Part shown: piece by piece, positions 45,649 to 57,915 of the stretch
How the letters are laid out: each line of letters opens with the position of its first letter
How positions within the stretch are numbered: the stretch's first letter is position 1
Assembly (NCBI GenBank): GCA_013398055.1
Contig: VZRS01012043.1
Coordinates: forward strand, 108,328-172,327
DNA from: Ifrita kowaldi
Lineage: Eukaryota > Chordata > Aves > Passeriformes > Cinclosomatidae
Reading direction: 5' to 3'
DNA length: 64,000 bases
Made by a program: the position numbers and the translations under genes
The notes under the pieces: generated by a model
The model's database searches: none
What the model saw: only the letters and a program-made list of their open reading frames with translations
Told to the model about the DNA's origin: nothing

Positions 45649-46599
45649 GAAAAATAAAGCTACTTTTTGGCTTATATATATTTTAAAACCCTAGGTTTAC
45701 ATCAGCTGGAGCGTTAACAGAAGGTCGTGGTCCTAAAGAGAGGATTAAACCCAGTGAGGTGAGTGAGCTGTAAGAGTCAGTGAGGATGGATGCATTGACT
45801 TCAGAGAGGGTGAGTTTAAGCCGTGCTGCATGAGGCACTGCTGGTGTTATATGTGGCTTCACTGCTCATTCTCTGCTGTGGGGGACAGCGAGCAGCTGCT
45901 TCCTGCTGGTTGGGTGTAGTATGTAGAGGATGTCTGTAAAATCCCAATACCTGCCTTTTCATCACAGCTCCAGTTGGGACACTGTGAATTTCTCACTTTT
46001 CAGCAGGCAGTGGCCATTGTCCACTTCTCCCTGAATGTTTCCCCCCACCTTTGTACTTAATGCCAGGCAGCTCCTCACCCGTGCTCAGTTAAAGCAAGGA
46101 AAGAGACACTGCAGTCAGGAGCTGCAATCCAGCAGCTCACATGGGGCCACTATTGTTTCAGCAGCCACGGCTCTGGTAAGGAGTTAAGCAAAAGGAAATA
46201 AAATAATCTGCCTCTGCTTTGTAATATTTTATGTTTAGTTATTTAACATCTGTTTACTTTTGTGATCTACCCATTACATTTGAGCTACTTGGCTAGTTCT
46301 ATGAGTTTTTTCTTGGAAGCCAAGGACATTTGCTAAGATGTGCATGTTAAACTGTTTCATTAAGGACTAAAGTTAAGTAGGGAGCAAAATGAAAGACAGC
46401 AGTTTCTCTCAGGTTTACCCTTCTTTAGATTGGATCAAAATGTACATGAGACATTGCTGTAACACCAAGGTAAACTGGAATAAATAGGAAGTCAGTCTCA
46501 CATCTTTCAAATCATAGCACAATTTGACAAATAGGTTTGGAATAAAATTTTTTCACAGTCTTGCAGGCTGGTTGTCAGGAAAGACTAGTGAAAAGAAGG
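45649..46599. other. unique stretch downstream of the CpG island
   Basis: Nothing recognised; no coding exon. If the island drives a + strand transcript this is intron or non-coding RNA. Confidence 0.45.
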
Positions 46600-46673
46600 A
46601 TCTGCTTCTGCATTGCTTCCTACAAAACAATCATGCATCTGCTTCTGCATTGCTTCCTACAAAACAATCATGC
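46600..46673. repeat. perfect 37-bp tandem duplication
   Basis: 46600-46636 and 46637-46673 are identical (unit begins ATCTGCTTCTGCATTGC and ends ACAATCATGC). Perfect identity of two units in unique sequence implies a recent local duplication or an assembly/haplotype event. It is probably polymorphic. Confidence 0.95.
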
Positions 46674-49600
46674 CTCAAAGTGAGTATGAAAGTAACTTTT
46701 TCATTGGCCAGGATATAAAACCCACTGTGTATGAAATTGGCCACCACAGGCACCAAGCGGAATTTAGCTGGGATGTATTGTCTGATTTCCAGCGGGTCAC
46801 TTAGAGCCAGGGAGGTGACCTGGTCATTTGTTCTGTGCTTCAAAAAACATCAATGGTACCCATGGTTTACTCCCTTTCCATGCCTTGCTGCTGTGCAGTG
46901 TCTGATATCAGTCCCTAACACTGCTACTGCTTGCATTTACACATGATTCCTGGCTACTGAGAAACAGGAAAATAAACCTGAACAGTCAAACAAGCCGTTG
47001 GTAAAGGTACAAGGGTTTCATTCCACTTTCTTCCAGGGCTCTTCCTCAGCCAGTTCTCCTGGCACAACAGGGTCTCATTTTAGCCATAAGACAACCTATG
47101 CTAGTCTTTCTACAGCAGGATTCTGGAGACCTCATTTCAGTTTATGACTCTGGAATACCATCTTTCTTTTTGTAGGGAACACAGCTGTCCCCCAATTCTC
47201 TGTTGGGATAGCCCATGGTGCATCCACGTAGGGTGTGCTAAGATGCAGCCATGTACTGAGTGTGTTTTCAGTCAGGTGTTCAGGCTTACGGGTACACACG
47301 GTGTGACGATGAAAGGCCATACAATGATCTCAGTGAAGCTCTGGGCTAAGCTGTGTTTGGGTGCTGCTGGAAAATCATTCATTTCAGGCTAAACTGAGCA
47401 CCTCATGCTACACTTAATTGTTGATACACCCATGGTTAGACAAAGAAATCAGGCTGTGTAACTTCTGCCAGGGGACAGCTTGGAGAAAACAATCAACAGC
47501 CCTCCATGTCTTTGACCTGGATCCAAAGAAGGGGTTTTAATATGAAATGTATTTATTTATTTTCTGCCTGTGAAACAAAGATGGTAAAGCAGCATTAAAA
47601 ATTCCTGAAATAGGACTATTTTGCCTTTGTGAATTATCTATTAGTGAAATAGTAGTTATGTCTAGTTAAAAGATTGATTCCTTTCAAATTGAGCTCTCAC
47701 ATAACACCAAATTGACTTCATAGAAAGCTTTGATGAGCTGAAGAATTTGTTTTTATAAAATTCGTGAATGTGATTAACAGGGTTATCACCACAAATAAAC
47801 AGATGCGTGCCTTTTCCTTAGAATTTTAGCATGAGCTTCAAGTCTGTACACATGGGAACTTTCCAATTTTACGTTTGAGGGCAAGATACTGCTCCGGCAA
47901 AACACTTTGTAGGGTTCCCTAACTTGCTATAAGCATCTGTTTTGGGACACACTTAAGTTATTTGCTGATTAAAGACTAAAAGCAAAGATTTAGAAAAATT
48001 GCAAATGTGCTTGTACAGCCAGTGAGTGATCTATGGATTGGGCCCAGCCTACCTGAATAATTCATGAGGCTTATGGTCTTTCCTCCTTTCCCAGGGACCT
48101 CACAGAAATGGACAGGGATAGGGCCATAGATCAATGAGGTTTTTTTCTAGCAAATTGCTCCCTGCCACTTGATTTCCAACAGCACTGCATCTGTTTCCTG
48201 TGTGGAAGTGATGTGTGAGTGGGCAGGATCCCATTCTGTGGCTCTGCTCTGAGCTGACAGTTGTGGTCATCACCCCAGAGCCAATCCTGGCTTATCTCTG
48301 TGGGTTGGGGCACACATCAGAAGCACCTAGAGATGATATTGTGTTTTCCTGAGAGTCTGCCAGTCTCAGGGTACAAAACCCTGTTTGGATGGTAGTAGTC
48401 ACGGGGTCTAGATGTGTTTCCACAACACTGTAGTCACCTCAGTCTCTGTCTCCTGAGGCATAAAGGCAAAAAGTTCATAATGGCTGATGCAGGGAACTAC
48501 AAAACCTCACACTCTCTGACCAATCTGCCAGTTTTAAGGGACATGGACATATGCCAAAGGAACAGTCCAGTGGCACTCAGTTTTCAGAGGAATATGGCAA
48601 TCCCTAGGTAAGATCCACAGTGGTGAGGAGTGTAAGGGGTGTCACTGTCATATTCAAGGTCCTCATGGATTGCTGTGGAAAATTATGCACTGCTGTGGTT
48701 GCTGGCTGCACACCAGTGCCCACCAAAGCCCTGCTACTTCCTCAGCTGGGCAGGGCAAAGAAAGTATAACAAAAATAGACACTTTGTTTTGTCTTAACAA
48801 ACAACACTGATGGTCTTCATCATGAAGCTCGTCATCAAAATGGAATGTCTTCTTTTCTCATTGTTAAGTGGTTTTGAAGAGATTTTAGGTCAATACATAT
48901 GGTGCAGAAAGTCCTCATGTACATTCAATGCTGATCCTCCTGCAGCTGATTCATGTGGCATCCCTTGGGCCTTCAGTGACATTGTTATTTCCTGTCAGAT
49001 GTCCTGTGATGGCTTTCTTAGCTGGCTGAAGGGATACTGGCCTAGTACCAACATGAAGAATATGCCATGACATATTCAGGCTTTTTTGAGGCATTCTGAG
49101 CCTCTCTCATGCACAAGGACAGTGTCAACTCTGACTTTAAGGCTCAACACAAAAAAAACCTGTGCTTCATGTGGTATGGTCCGGCACATGGAAGAAAGAC
49201 TTCATTCCACACTGTCTGTGCATGTGCAGCAGCATCCTCCCTTCTGCCTCCATCTCCCATGACCATCAGTGTCTTTACCTGCCTCTTCTCCTCATCTTCC
49301 CTCCAGCCAATTTTCCCATTTCCTTTAGTCTCCCTCTGCCTTTTTCACCTTCTTCCCTTTTACTCTTTAGATAGCTGTCTTCCTGCTCGTGCCTGTTAGC
49401 CATGTCTCCAGTTAAGCCCAAGGTCTCCTTACCCCTTCTCCACAAAGAAACCTCTTTCCATGGAAAAAACCCAGCAGCTGTTGTTCATCTTCATCAGCTA
49501 CAAGAGGCGAAAAGGTCTGGCTTCACTGTGGGAACCAGCTGCCCTCTTTCCACCTCTGCTTCCTTCTCAGAAATCAGGTTTCCCAACATACTGCTGGAGA

Positions 49601-51395
49601 CACACGTGACATCCAGATGTTGTCCAAATGGGGCTCCTTCATAAAAATACTTGAGCAGCAAGGGTTCCTCCAGGTCCCTGCAAGATGTACAAGTATACAC
49701 ACTCCACTCACACCCTCCAGCCCTTCCCTAGCCAAAACCCTGCTGCAGTTTGTGCAGGTGCAGGGAGGAACATAACACAGGCTCTGCCTGGTATGTGAAG
49801 GACACTTTAAATCTCTGCCAGCTCATGACTCTGGGTCCAAGGTCCACCACCCTTCTGTATCTTCTCACTCCATCCTTCCTAAATCTCTGATACAGGAGGT
49901 CTTATTTGTCTTCTGAGAGGAGACTCTAGCCTTTCCCAGGAAGTGCAGGGGACAGGGCGTGGCACAGTAGCACACTCCAATCTCTGCCATATTTAAATTA
50001 ATATGAACAGATGACCCCATTCTACAAAATACTGACTGTTATCTCTTTCTCTTACCGTGCTGATAATTGGGTACCAGATACCAGAATTTCCTACATATTT
50101 TGCTTTTGACTTAAGTCACCTTTATGTTTCTGTGCATTATTATTCCCTTTATTAGTGTCTGAGCTGCTAGCAGTCTGGCTTCTTCAAACTACTCCTTCCT
50201 CCCCCCTGAAAATCCCCTAACATTTCTTCTCTGTGAAACACTTTCCCTTCCCCCATCGCTCTTCTGTGTTGTAGGAATTACTACATTTACATATTTCATT
50301 TAAGGTGCTTAGGAATTATCGACAAGTTTGCCTTGCCCCTGGGGGGTGATGTGACACAATCGAGCTGTGAACCACTTTAAGCATTGACTGGCTCATAGGA
50401 GGGATTACTTGTGGCTCTGAATTAGGGCACGGGCCAAGAAATGTAGCACAGTGCTGTCAGGGGCTGTGGCACACAGATCCATTTCCTTTATAATCCCATC
50501 ATATCTATGGCCTACCACATACAGAGCAACGTAAAAGATCTAAATTTTCCCATTAGCACAAGATACAGGCTTCCTGCGAAATAAATTTACTCACAGTCCC
50601 TACACCACTTCTTTGCAAGCCTGAAAACCCTGTTTTTATTATGTCAGTGAGTTTATTTCAGAATTCTTTCACACTGAGAATCCATCTGGATATACTACTT
50701 TCGAAATGTCCTGCTGAGATTCTGCTTTGCCACTAGTTAAAAATGAATGGACAAATTCATAAACAGGAAGTTTATTGTATTTTTCAGCTGAAAGAGATTC
50801 TAGATTTTATCTTGGCTTAGATTTTTGTTGGTGGAATTTTGGTTTTTATCGTGTTTTTTTTTTCTTTTTTCCCAACCATTTAATTTTACTAGCACCCCTG
50901 GAAGGAACAGTGAGTCCAGAATTAGAAACCTGAAATAAAAGGAATGAAGTTCCTGGAAATGAGACTGGGACAAAAAAAGCAATAAATCCAAATCAGTCAC
51001 AAGCTAAGGATCTCGACTTTCCCTTAACAAAGAGAAGCCATTTTCCAACAGAAAAGACATACCTGGCCTTGTAAAACTACTAGTAGCATAAAATATAATT
51101 GAGCAGATGGTGACAAAAATAGCACTTGAGCTGTTTAAAAGCCTTTTATTGAATGCCTCTTCTTTTTTTTGTTCCCCCCCACCCCGGAATGCTGTTGTCC
51201 TCTCTAATTTAAGAAAAGAGGAGAAATACAGGGAAATTGTGAGATCTGTATGTTTTTCTTCTGCTTGTTCTATTTAAATTGCACATCAGTAAATGTGGTT
51301 AAGAGAATAATTTGAAGTTGCAAAGCAATGAGAACTAACACTGATAGTGGAATCTCAGTTCAGCTCCCTCGTGCATGTGGATACACTCCTTAATT
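46674..51395. other. unique non-coding stretch
   Basis: No recognised exon or transposon. A pyrimidine-rich zone lies at about 49225-49375 and T/C homopolymers near 50857 and 51174. Frames up to about 96 codons without domains. Confidence 0.5.
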
Positions 51396-51665
51396 GGTTT
51401 AACACTGGTTTTTTTTCTCTTTCAGAAAATCCTGCCACATTCAGCACCCTAAAGAAATAGGGCTTTGTCAATAATTTGATTTTCCTGCACTGCTCAGTGA
51501 CTTTGCCTTGTACTTTGTATACTGTGCACTTGCCTTACCCTGCATTACAGGGAGAATGGTCCATTTCTTTTCAGAAAACCATTCAAGTGTTTTGGAAACT
51601 TTTTTTCATTTGGTTTTACTCCATTCCTTAGGTAAGGGCTGGTATGTTGGTTTTCACTTTCCCAG
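51396..51665 (+). other. possible non-coding exon with acceptor and donor
   Basis: A good acceptor (T/C-rich run then TTTCAG, ending at 51425) is followed by a donor-like CTTAG|GTAAGG at 51631/51632 and a better CAG|GTAAGA at 51665/51666. All three reading frames of the enclosed 240 bases have early stops (the first within about 50 bases), so it could only be an untranslated or long non-coding RNA exon, perhaps downstream of the CpG-island promoter. Such site pairs also occur by chance. Confidence 0.2.
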
Positions 51666-52065
51666 GTAAGACATAGGCATTGAAACCTGAAAGTGTTAGT
51701 GACTTCTTAGTACCTGATTTTTCACATTTAGGAGCTCTCCACTTTCAGAATAATTTACATGATACCTTGAAGCAATGGCTGTTGCTCACCTTATATTAAA
51801 TCTGTGCTCCCAGTTGGGTTGGTGCAACCCAGTTGTTGGGTTTTATCTGGTCCTAGAGTTTGACTAGGAGAACATTATTGTTTTCTTACACTCATAAGTG
51901 ACTAAATCCTTTTGTATGAAATGATGCACAGATGAAGAGAATCAACATGGAGAAGTCCATGTTAACAACTACATTTTGGCAAGGGTGTAAGCCATTGTGA
52001 GATGAACTTCATGATGGGAAATGCTCAGTAGTTATTCTACTGCTTGGTATTAATTCTGGAGTTCT
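51666..52065. other. unique non-coding stretch
   Basis: Nothing recognised between the possible exon and the heptanucleotide array. Confidence 0.45.
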
Positions 52066-52208
52066 AAGAAAAAGAGAAAAGAAAAGAAACAAGAAAAGAA
52101 AAGAGAAAAGAGAAAAGAGAAAAGAGAAAAGAGAAAAGAGAAAAGAGAAAAGAGAAAAGAGAAAAGAGAAAAGAGAAAAGAGAAAGGAGAAAAGAGAAAA
52201 AGAGAAGA
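52066..52208. repeat. purine-only tract with 14-unit (GAGAAAA) array
   Basis: 143 bases of A and G on the + strand broken only by one C (52090). From 52103 to 52200 there are 14 consecutive heptamers GAGAAAA, the only variant being unit 12 (GAGAAAG, 52180-52186). The minus-strand 87-codon frame repeating Phe-Ser-Leu is just its translation. Homopurine tracts can form triplex DNA and are unstable in length. Confidence 0.95.
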
Positions 52209-52729
52209 TCCCCAAAGTAGAGATTCTAGATGGATTTTGCCTCGTAGCTCTCTTATAGTATGGAAGGAACACTACATGTGGTGACAGTTATCAGATCCTG
52301 CCCAGGGAACAGAAGCAGCTTCCTAAGAGCAGTGTTTTGTGATCACACCAAATGTCCATCCAGGACAGTATTTTCTGTCTAATCCTGGTCAGTAGCATGT
52401 ACTTAGAAAAACTTGGGAACTGGACAAAATAGAACATTTTTCTCTTGATATACCACTTATGGCTTCCAGCGACCTGTGCTTTAGGGACTTTAATCTTCTT
52501 TTGATCCCATTATTCTGTTTGCCTTTACAAAACCCTGCTGTGGGGATTTCCCTCACCAAAATAGTCAGTGTGTGAAAAGCACTTCCATTTTTTTTTTTTA
52601 ATTTTAAGCCTGCCTCAGCAAGAACCCTGATCTACCGTGTTCTGTGAAACCACAAATACTTTTTCCTTCCTCATTCTCTTCAATCTATTCATGGCATTAG
52701 ACATTTGCCATACCCTTTCCCTGCATAAA
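52209..52729. other. unique stretch
   Basis: Nothing firmly recognised. It may include the decayed end of the L3/CR1 remnant that follows. Confidence 0.4.
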
Positions 52730-54110
52730 AGATGAAAAATTCCAGGCTGTTCAGTTTTCCTTCCTCATGATTTGCTTCTGTCCACATTTCTGCCCTTCTC
52801 TATTCTTTTTTAACTTCACAGTCCCTTTTTCTGAGATCAGCACACCACCATTTGGAGCCCTCCAGGTGTGGGAGAAATACCTATTATTACAGTCTCACAA
52901 TGATTATATTGGTTTTCTATTTTTTTTCTCTTCCTTCCTAAAAAGTTCTAACATTTCCTTTGTCATTTTGACAAAGGAAAGCTGAGCTGGCATTTTCAAA
53001 CTATCATAAGGAGTAGTATTTAATTTAGAGTCCATTGTATCACATGCAGAGCTAGAGTTATTTTTTGTCTCATCTGCAGTTTTTTACATTCATCGACAGT
53101 GATTTTCATCTGCCATTTTATTGTCCAGTCAGTCGATATTGTGAGAGCCTTTTGTGCCTTGTAGCCACTAGTTTGGCTTTTTACAATTCTGAGTATCTCT
53201 CTATATAAGTAACAGTCTCATGTCTCGTTAGTCAACCATTTTCCAGATCTTTCCAGACGATATTAATCAATATTAATCCCAGAACAGACTTTTGGGGAAC
53301 TCAGTGAGAGGGGGTCTTCCTTCATAATGAAAACTGAGCACAAATCCCTATGCTTTGCTTCCTCATTTTCAGGCACCTTCTACCTGCTCTTGTCTTTGCT
53401 AAGTATTCTTGAAGCTCTTTCATGAGGATATTTGTCAGAAATGTTGCAGAGACCCAAATACAGGTCACCTGTATCTGTCTGCTTATAGGACCCAAAGTGC
53501 TCCTGCAGCCATGAGCAGCACAGCTTTCCCCATATCAAGAACCTATTCCCAACAGATTTTTCCACACATTTTAAAGGCCATTCCTTGCTAGTTTTCTTAG
53601 CAATTTTCTGGTACGACAGACAGACTTATTCATCTCTTTTTCTCCATGTCACCCACAAAATACTATTAAACAACAGCCGACTTATTCTACTCCGTTGATA
53701 ACAGGGCTGAATTAAGAAAGAGGTTGCAGATCACAGATCAGCAGTTTCAAATCTGAATCCCTTTATCACTTGGGACTCAAAGTTTTTTACTGTTCATTTA
53801 ATCACTTTTTTTAATGTATTCTCACTCTTGACAACTCGATTTGAGACAGATCCTCAGACTTGTCACCTGTAAAGAAAGGCTACGGTGAACACTGATGCAA
53901 AAAAATAATTTGTGTTTTCTGTTATAGCCTTAACATCCTTCAGTGCTTTTTCTATACCTGGGCTATTTATTGCCCCTCTAACTCTGGCAGCTTTCTTCTG
54001 AGGTAGTAAAGTAAAAAAAAATTGCTATCTGTAGTTGTGCTTTTTTTTGCACATTTCACCTCAAAACTCCTTCCTGTTTAATGTCTGACACTGAAGCTTT
54101 TATAGATCAT
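52730..54110 (-). mobile_element. long ancient L3/CR1-type LINE remnant (antisense)
   Basis: A series of blocks occurs in the order expected for the antisense strand of amniote L3/CR1 LINEs: 'ccaggctgttcag' (about 52743), 'ccctccaggtgtggga' (about 52858), 'ctaacatttcctttgtc' (about 52948), 'gattttcatctgccatttta' (53101-53120) with 'ttgtccagtca', 'ccagaacagacttttgggga' (about 53279), 'gatgcaaaaaaataatttg' (about 53893), 'catccttcagtgctttttct' region (about 53933) and 'ggcagctttcttctgaggta' (about 53987). Heavily decayed, no reading frame. At about 1.4 kb it is the longest transposon relic here. Family name from memory. Confidence 0.6.
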
Positions 54111-55583
54111 AAAGCAATTGCCTAAATCCTATCTCTAAGACCAATAGGCAGTTGACTGCAAAAGAGGGAATAATGTAAATAAGCTGTACTGAAGATGAGC
54201 TTCCCAACTGTTTGTGAAGACATGGGGATTTGTGGCCGTTTGGATGGCACCTGAAGTGCCATCACTGTACAAGTGTGGGGTAGATGCCGGGACTCATAAG
54301 TTCAATTTAGTGGAATATCAAAGTACACTTCCAGCTTCCTCTTCCATCAGTCCAGCTACGCAGGTTTACTTCATCAATTCTTGCCCGGCTGTCAAGGCTT
54401 GCTGTAGAAAGTCTTGCAGAGAAGTAAATGGGAAATACTTTGCTGACACTGCTCAAAAGAACTCTCATTTCTTGGACTGGCAATTTCATTTCTGACTTCC
54501 TCACCTTTCTGGTCATACTTCTAAACATTAAAAGAGTCAGAGATATTACCCTAGCAGTAAAACCCCCCTTTTTTTCTTCTCTCTCTGTTTCATATTTCCT
54601 GAATTGCTTTTATGGGAGCAAAACAGGAGAATGGGAAGTGAAATGTCTAACCTATTACACCTGACTGATCAATACTTGTCTTTTTTTGTACTACAGTAAA
54701 AAGATGAAGTTGGCTTAGGTGGTTTCACAGCTTACAGCTAACTTTCTTTACTTCGGCCTAGGCAGCCCCAAAGGAAACCTGTGCATACAAAAGAGTAAAA
54801 AGGCTTGAGGACATTTGCAAAGGAAAGACACTTCCCTCTGGTTTCCACTCAATGGGCCTTGCTGACATAGTTCAACTAGAGAGAGAGGAAAACTGGCACC
54901 AAGTGCTTGCAAAAGGCCTGGCAGATTTATTACAAACACCAGCTACCTGTATCTAACATATAAACACATATTGCTAAGTACTTGAGACAACCCTACACTC
55001 AGAGGGTGGCTGTCAGAATAACTTTAACTTCCTGAATTTGCAAGTCTAGATAAACACCTGCTACTGAAGAAGCAGATGAGACAGGCAAAGGAAAGGTTTG
55101 ACTTGCCATAGATTATGATCCAAGCAACTGAGACAGAATGAAAAAGGTCTGAAAACCAATTGACACATCAGCTGTGAGTTGTGGCACAGAAAATTAGACC
55201 TCAAGAGTGTGAAACATCTATGGCATGAAAGGGTAGAGTGGCCACTTTTGGATCACTGTACAGTCGATGGAGTGAAACAACAATTTTTTCCCCTCTTTGT
55301 TTTAATTTAGAGTGTGCAATAAATCTTGCCCATCCATTTTTGTCAACTCTTTTTAGATGCAGGGTGTTGGATGACTCACATCCTTAAACTGCCTGTCTCC
55401 CTCTGCTAATTGTAAAATGAGTCTTGGATGCACCCCAGACACTTGGCCAGATGAACCCCTCTGTAGATGTTGTAATTGATGTCTGTGTCTGGGCCCTAAA
55501 TGTGCCTGGTGCAGTGGTCCAAGGGGTCTGCAGAGGGTTTCCAGTGGGAATACCTGTGCTCCCTTCATGTCACACCTCAGCAG
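54111..55583. other. unique non-coding stretch
   Basis: No recognised exon. Opposing frames at 54214-54528 overlap on both strands without a domain. Confidence 0.45.
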
Positions 55584-55646
55584 CCCCACAGCTCCCACAG
55601 CACAGCCACGGTTCCCCGCCCCACAGCTCCCACAGCACAGCCACGG
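55584..55646. repeat. 35-bp tandem repeat, 1.8 copies
   Basis: The 28 bases CCCCACAGCTCC...GCCACGG at 55584-55611 recur exactly at 55619-55646, separated by TTCCCCG, giving a 35-bp period. The unit itself is made of CCACAGC sub-repeats. It makes the Pro/Ser/His-rich frames in this region. Confidence 0.92.
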
Positions 55647-56664
55647 AACAATTCCCTTCCTCTGCAGTGCTGCCAATGCTGCCAGTTACTGAAACAGAGA
55701 GGATTAGGAAAGAATAAAGAAAATCCCTACTGCTTCTTTGCCTTGGGGCAGCAGAGGACTGCAGGAATGGACACGCCAGGATCACCTTGATTTATAGAGT
55801 GGCATCCTAGTTGGTGTCATGTATTTAATCCTTTTGTGCCAGCAGCAAGTTGAAAAGTCTGCATTGTAATGTTGAATTGTATATTTATAAGTCTTATTTA
55901 AAAAAAGGAGATGTAAAAAAAAAAAGTCTTTTAGGATTTTTAAAATCTAAAATTTATTTCCATGTGACTGAATATATTCCTATAGCAAATGTGAGGAAAT
56001 ACCAGTGAAATGGGAAATAAAAGCTACAGATAGCATGCTTTTTATTTTTTATTTTTGTCTTATTAGCCTTAGAGAAATAGCAGCAAATATTTTTGTATAC
56101 TGTTTTGCTCTGACTGACACATTCATGTTCAAATTTTAATGTAGCTAACAGCCATTCTCTCAGCAAAAACCTATTCTTGTGAATAAATTCTACTTATGTT
56201 ATTTCTTACAGTGTTAAAACTCTGTCAAATAACTATGTAAAATACATATCTGTGATAAAAGATGAGTGGGATAGAATGCAGGTGACTGCATGGAAAATGA
56301 ACTTAGCAGCCTTTCACTTACACTGCTTCCTAATAAGTTTCTCTCAGACACTAGTACTGTAAACCTCTGAGATGCTGCTAATACAGCAAACAGCAAAATA
56401 AAACTGAACTCATCTCAAAAATGAGGGACTTTCTACTAAATAAGCATTCTTCACTTATTTCTCTGCCCCTAGAGTTACACTTCTCTCAAACATAGAAAAA
56501 GTGAGATCCAGCACAACCACATTTTACCCTATTTATGTTTATTTATGCATGCTCCCCTAAACAAATCCTTGTAATTTCATACTTACTGTCTGTTTTTAAT
56601 GTGGAAGTTGCTACCATGAGAAACATGGTAAAACGGTATAACTCTGTGATAAAATTTACCATTC
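55647..56664. other. unique non-coding stretch
   Basis: AT-rich with A runs (55915-55925). No gene recognised. Confidence 0.45.
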
Positions 56665-56836
56665 CACAGAATCATAGAATCATTTGGGTTGGAAAAGCCC
56701 TCTAAGATCATAGAGCCAACCATTAACCCATCACTGCCAAGTCTTCCACTAAGCCATGTCCCCAAGTGCCACATCTACACATCTTTTAAATACCTCCAAG
56801 GACGGTGACTGCATCACTGGCCTGGGCAGCCTGTTA
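56665..56836 (-). mobile_element. CR1 LINE 3' end (antisense)
   Basis: Begins with the CR1 terminal words 'cacagaatcatagaatca' then 'tttgggttggaaaagccctc' (56683-56702), 'taagatcatagagccaacc' and 'cactgccaagtcttccacta', ending with 'cactggcctgggcagcctgt' (56815-56834). Both the tail and internal words match antisense CR1 well, so it is younger than the other LINE relics. 5'-truncated at the right, where unrelated sequence follows. Confidence 0.9.
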
Positions 56837-57739
56837 TTTTTGTATAGGAGACTTCTAAGTATTTAAGTTTTTAAGGCCTTGACTTATTCAAATGAAATTA
56901 ATTTTGTGTGTTTTGGGGATTTGGGGATGAGATTTGCAAGCAGAAATTAAGGCTTTGAAGATATACAAATTTATCTAATGCAAATTCCTCTGGTATTCAT
57001 AAAATCTCATCTCACTGCACCTCATTTTGGATGTGTCTGGAACCTGCTGCTGCACAGTGTGGAATAAAAGCCAGCCTCCACCTCTTGGGGAAGCACCAAT
57101 GAAATAATTATCTGCTTGCTAAACATTTCCTGCCTTCGCTGTGAAGCCTGATCCAAATCTGCTTTGCCTGTGACCTTTCACAAATCCATTTCTCCAGGGC
57201 TTTTGGCACCTGATGGATACTGCAGGGAGCTTGTGGCATGTTCGCTCTGCACCTGCAAATCCTGCAGACAGCGAGATGGCAGCTCCCACACCACGGAGAG
57301 TTGCAAACCGTGACTTCCCTTGGGCCCCTGGGTTGTGAGCTTCTGCTGGAGGACACTGTGAGAATAGGCAGGATTCATCTGATTAAAGACAGATATTTGT
57401 AGTGGAGGCATATTTGTGAGCTACTCACCTGAAGCTTGCTTTCTATATCTCTACCTAAGGATGAGGTGAAGAGGCTTCTGAAGGTGCCTTTTCCTCTCCA
57501 CTGCTTCCGAAGGCAGCCTCAGGCAACCAGCTCAGGTAAAAATGTCTGTCCTGCAGGATTAGGAGAGATGGATCCCATCTCCTGTAGCAATTGTCTGTTT
57601 CTCCAAGCACCTGTGTATCGGTCACGCTGTGGGGCTGCTCGCATTTTCAGGGTTACTCACATGCATCGAAGCTTCCTGTGTGGGTGCAGAGGCAGGCAGA
57701 TCTGCCCCTCTTTCTAGAAATGGGCTCATTTATGTTGTG
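56837..57739. other. unique non-coding stretch between two CR1 copies
   Basis: Moderately GC-rich with overlapping frames on both strands (57108-57411 on -, 57436-57717 on +), none recognisable. A CAG|GTAAAA donor-like word lies at about 57533-57541. Confidence 0.4.
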
Positions 57740-57915
57740 TTCAGGATTGCCCAGAGAAGTTGTGGAAGCCCCACGCCTGGAAGTGTTCAAGGCCAGGCTG
57801 GACGGGGCTCTGAGGAACCTGGGCTAGTGGAAGGCGTCGCTGCCCAAGGAAGGGGGGTTGGAACCAGAGGATCTTTAAGGCCCCTTCCAGCCCAAACCGT
57901 TCTAGGATTCCATGT
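57740..57915 (+). mobile_element. CR1 LINE 3' end (sense)
   Basis: Sense-strand CR1 words in order: 'caggattgcccagagaagtt' (57742-57761), 'ctggaagtgttcaaggccag' (57777-57796), 'ggctggacggggctctgagg', 'ggtctagtgg'-like 'gggctagtggaagg' (57821), 'gggggttggaaccagaggat' (57853-57872), 'ctttaaggccccttccag' and a tail 'ccgttctaggattcca'. 5'-truncated, no ORF left. It lies about 900 bases from an oppositely oriented CR1 copy. Confidence 0.9.

Noticed and set aside
52009..52272. Minus-strand Phe-Ser-Leu heptapeptide repeat protein
   Set aside because: Three 7-base units give one 21-base coding period; it is only the GAGAAAA array.
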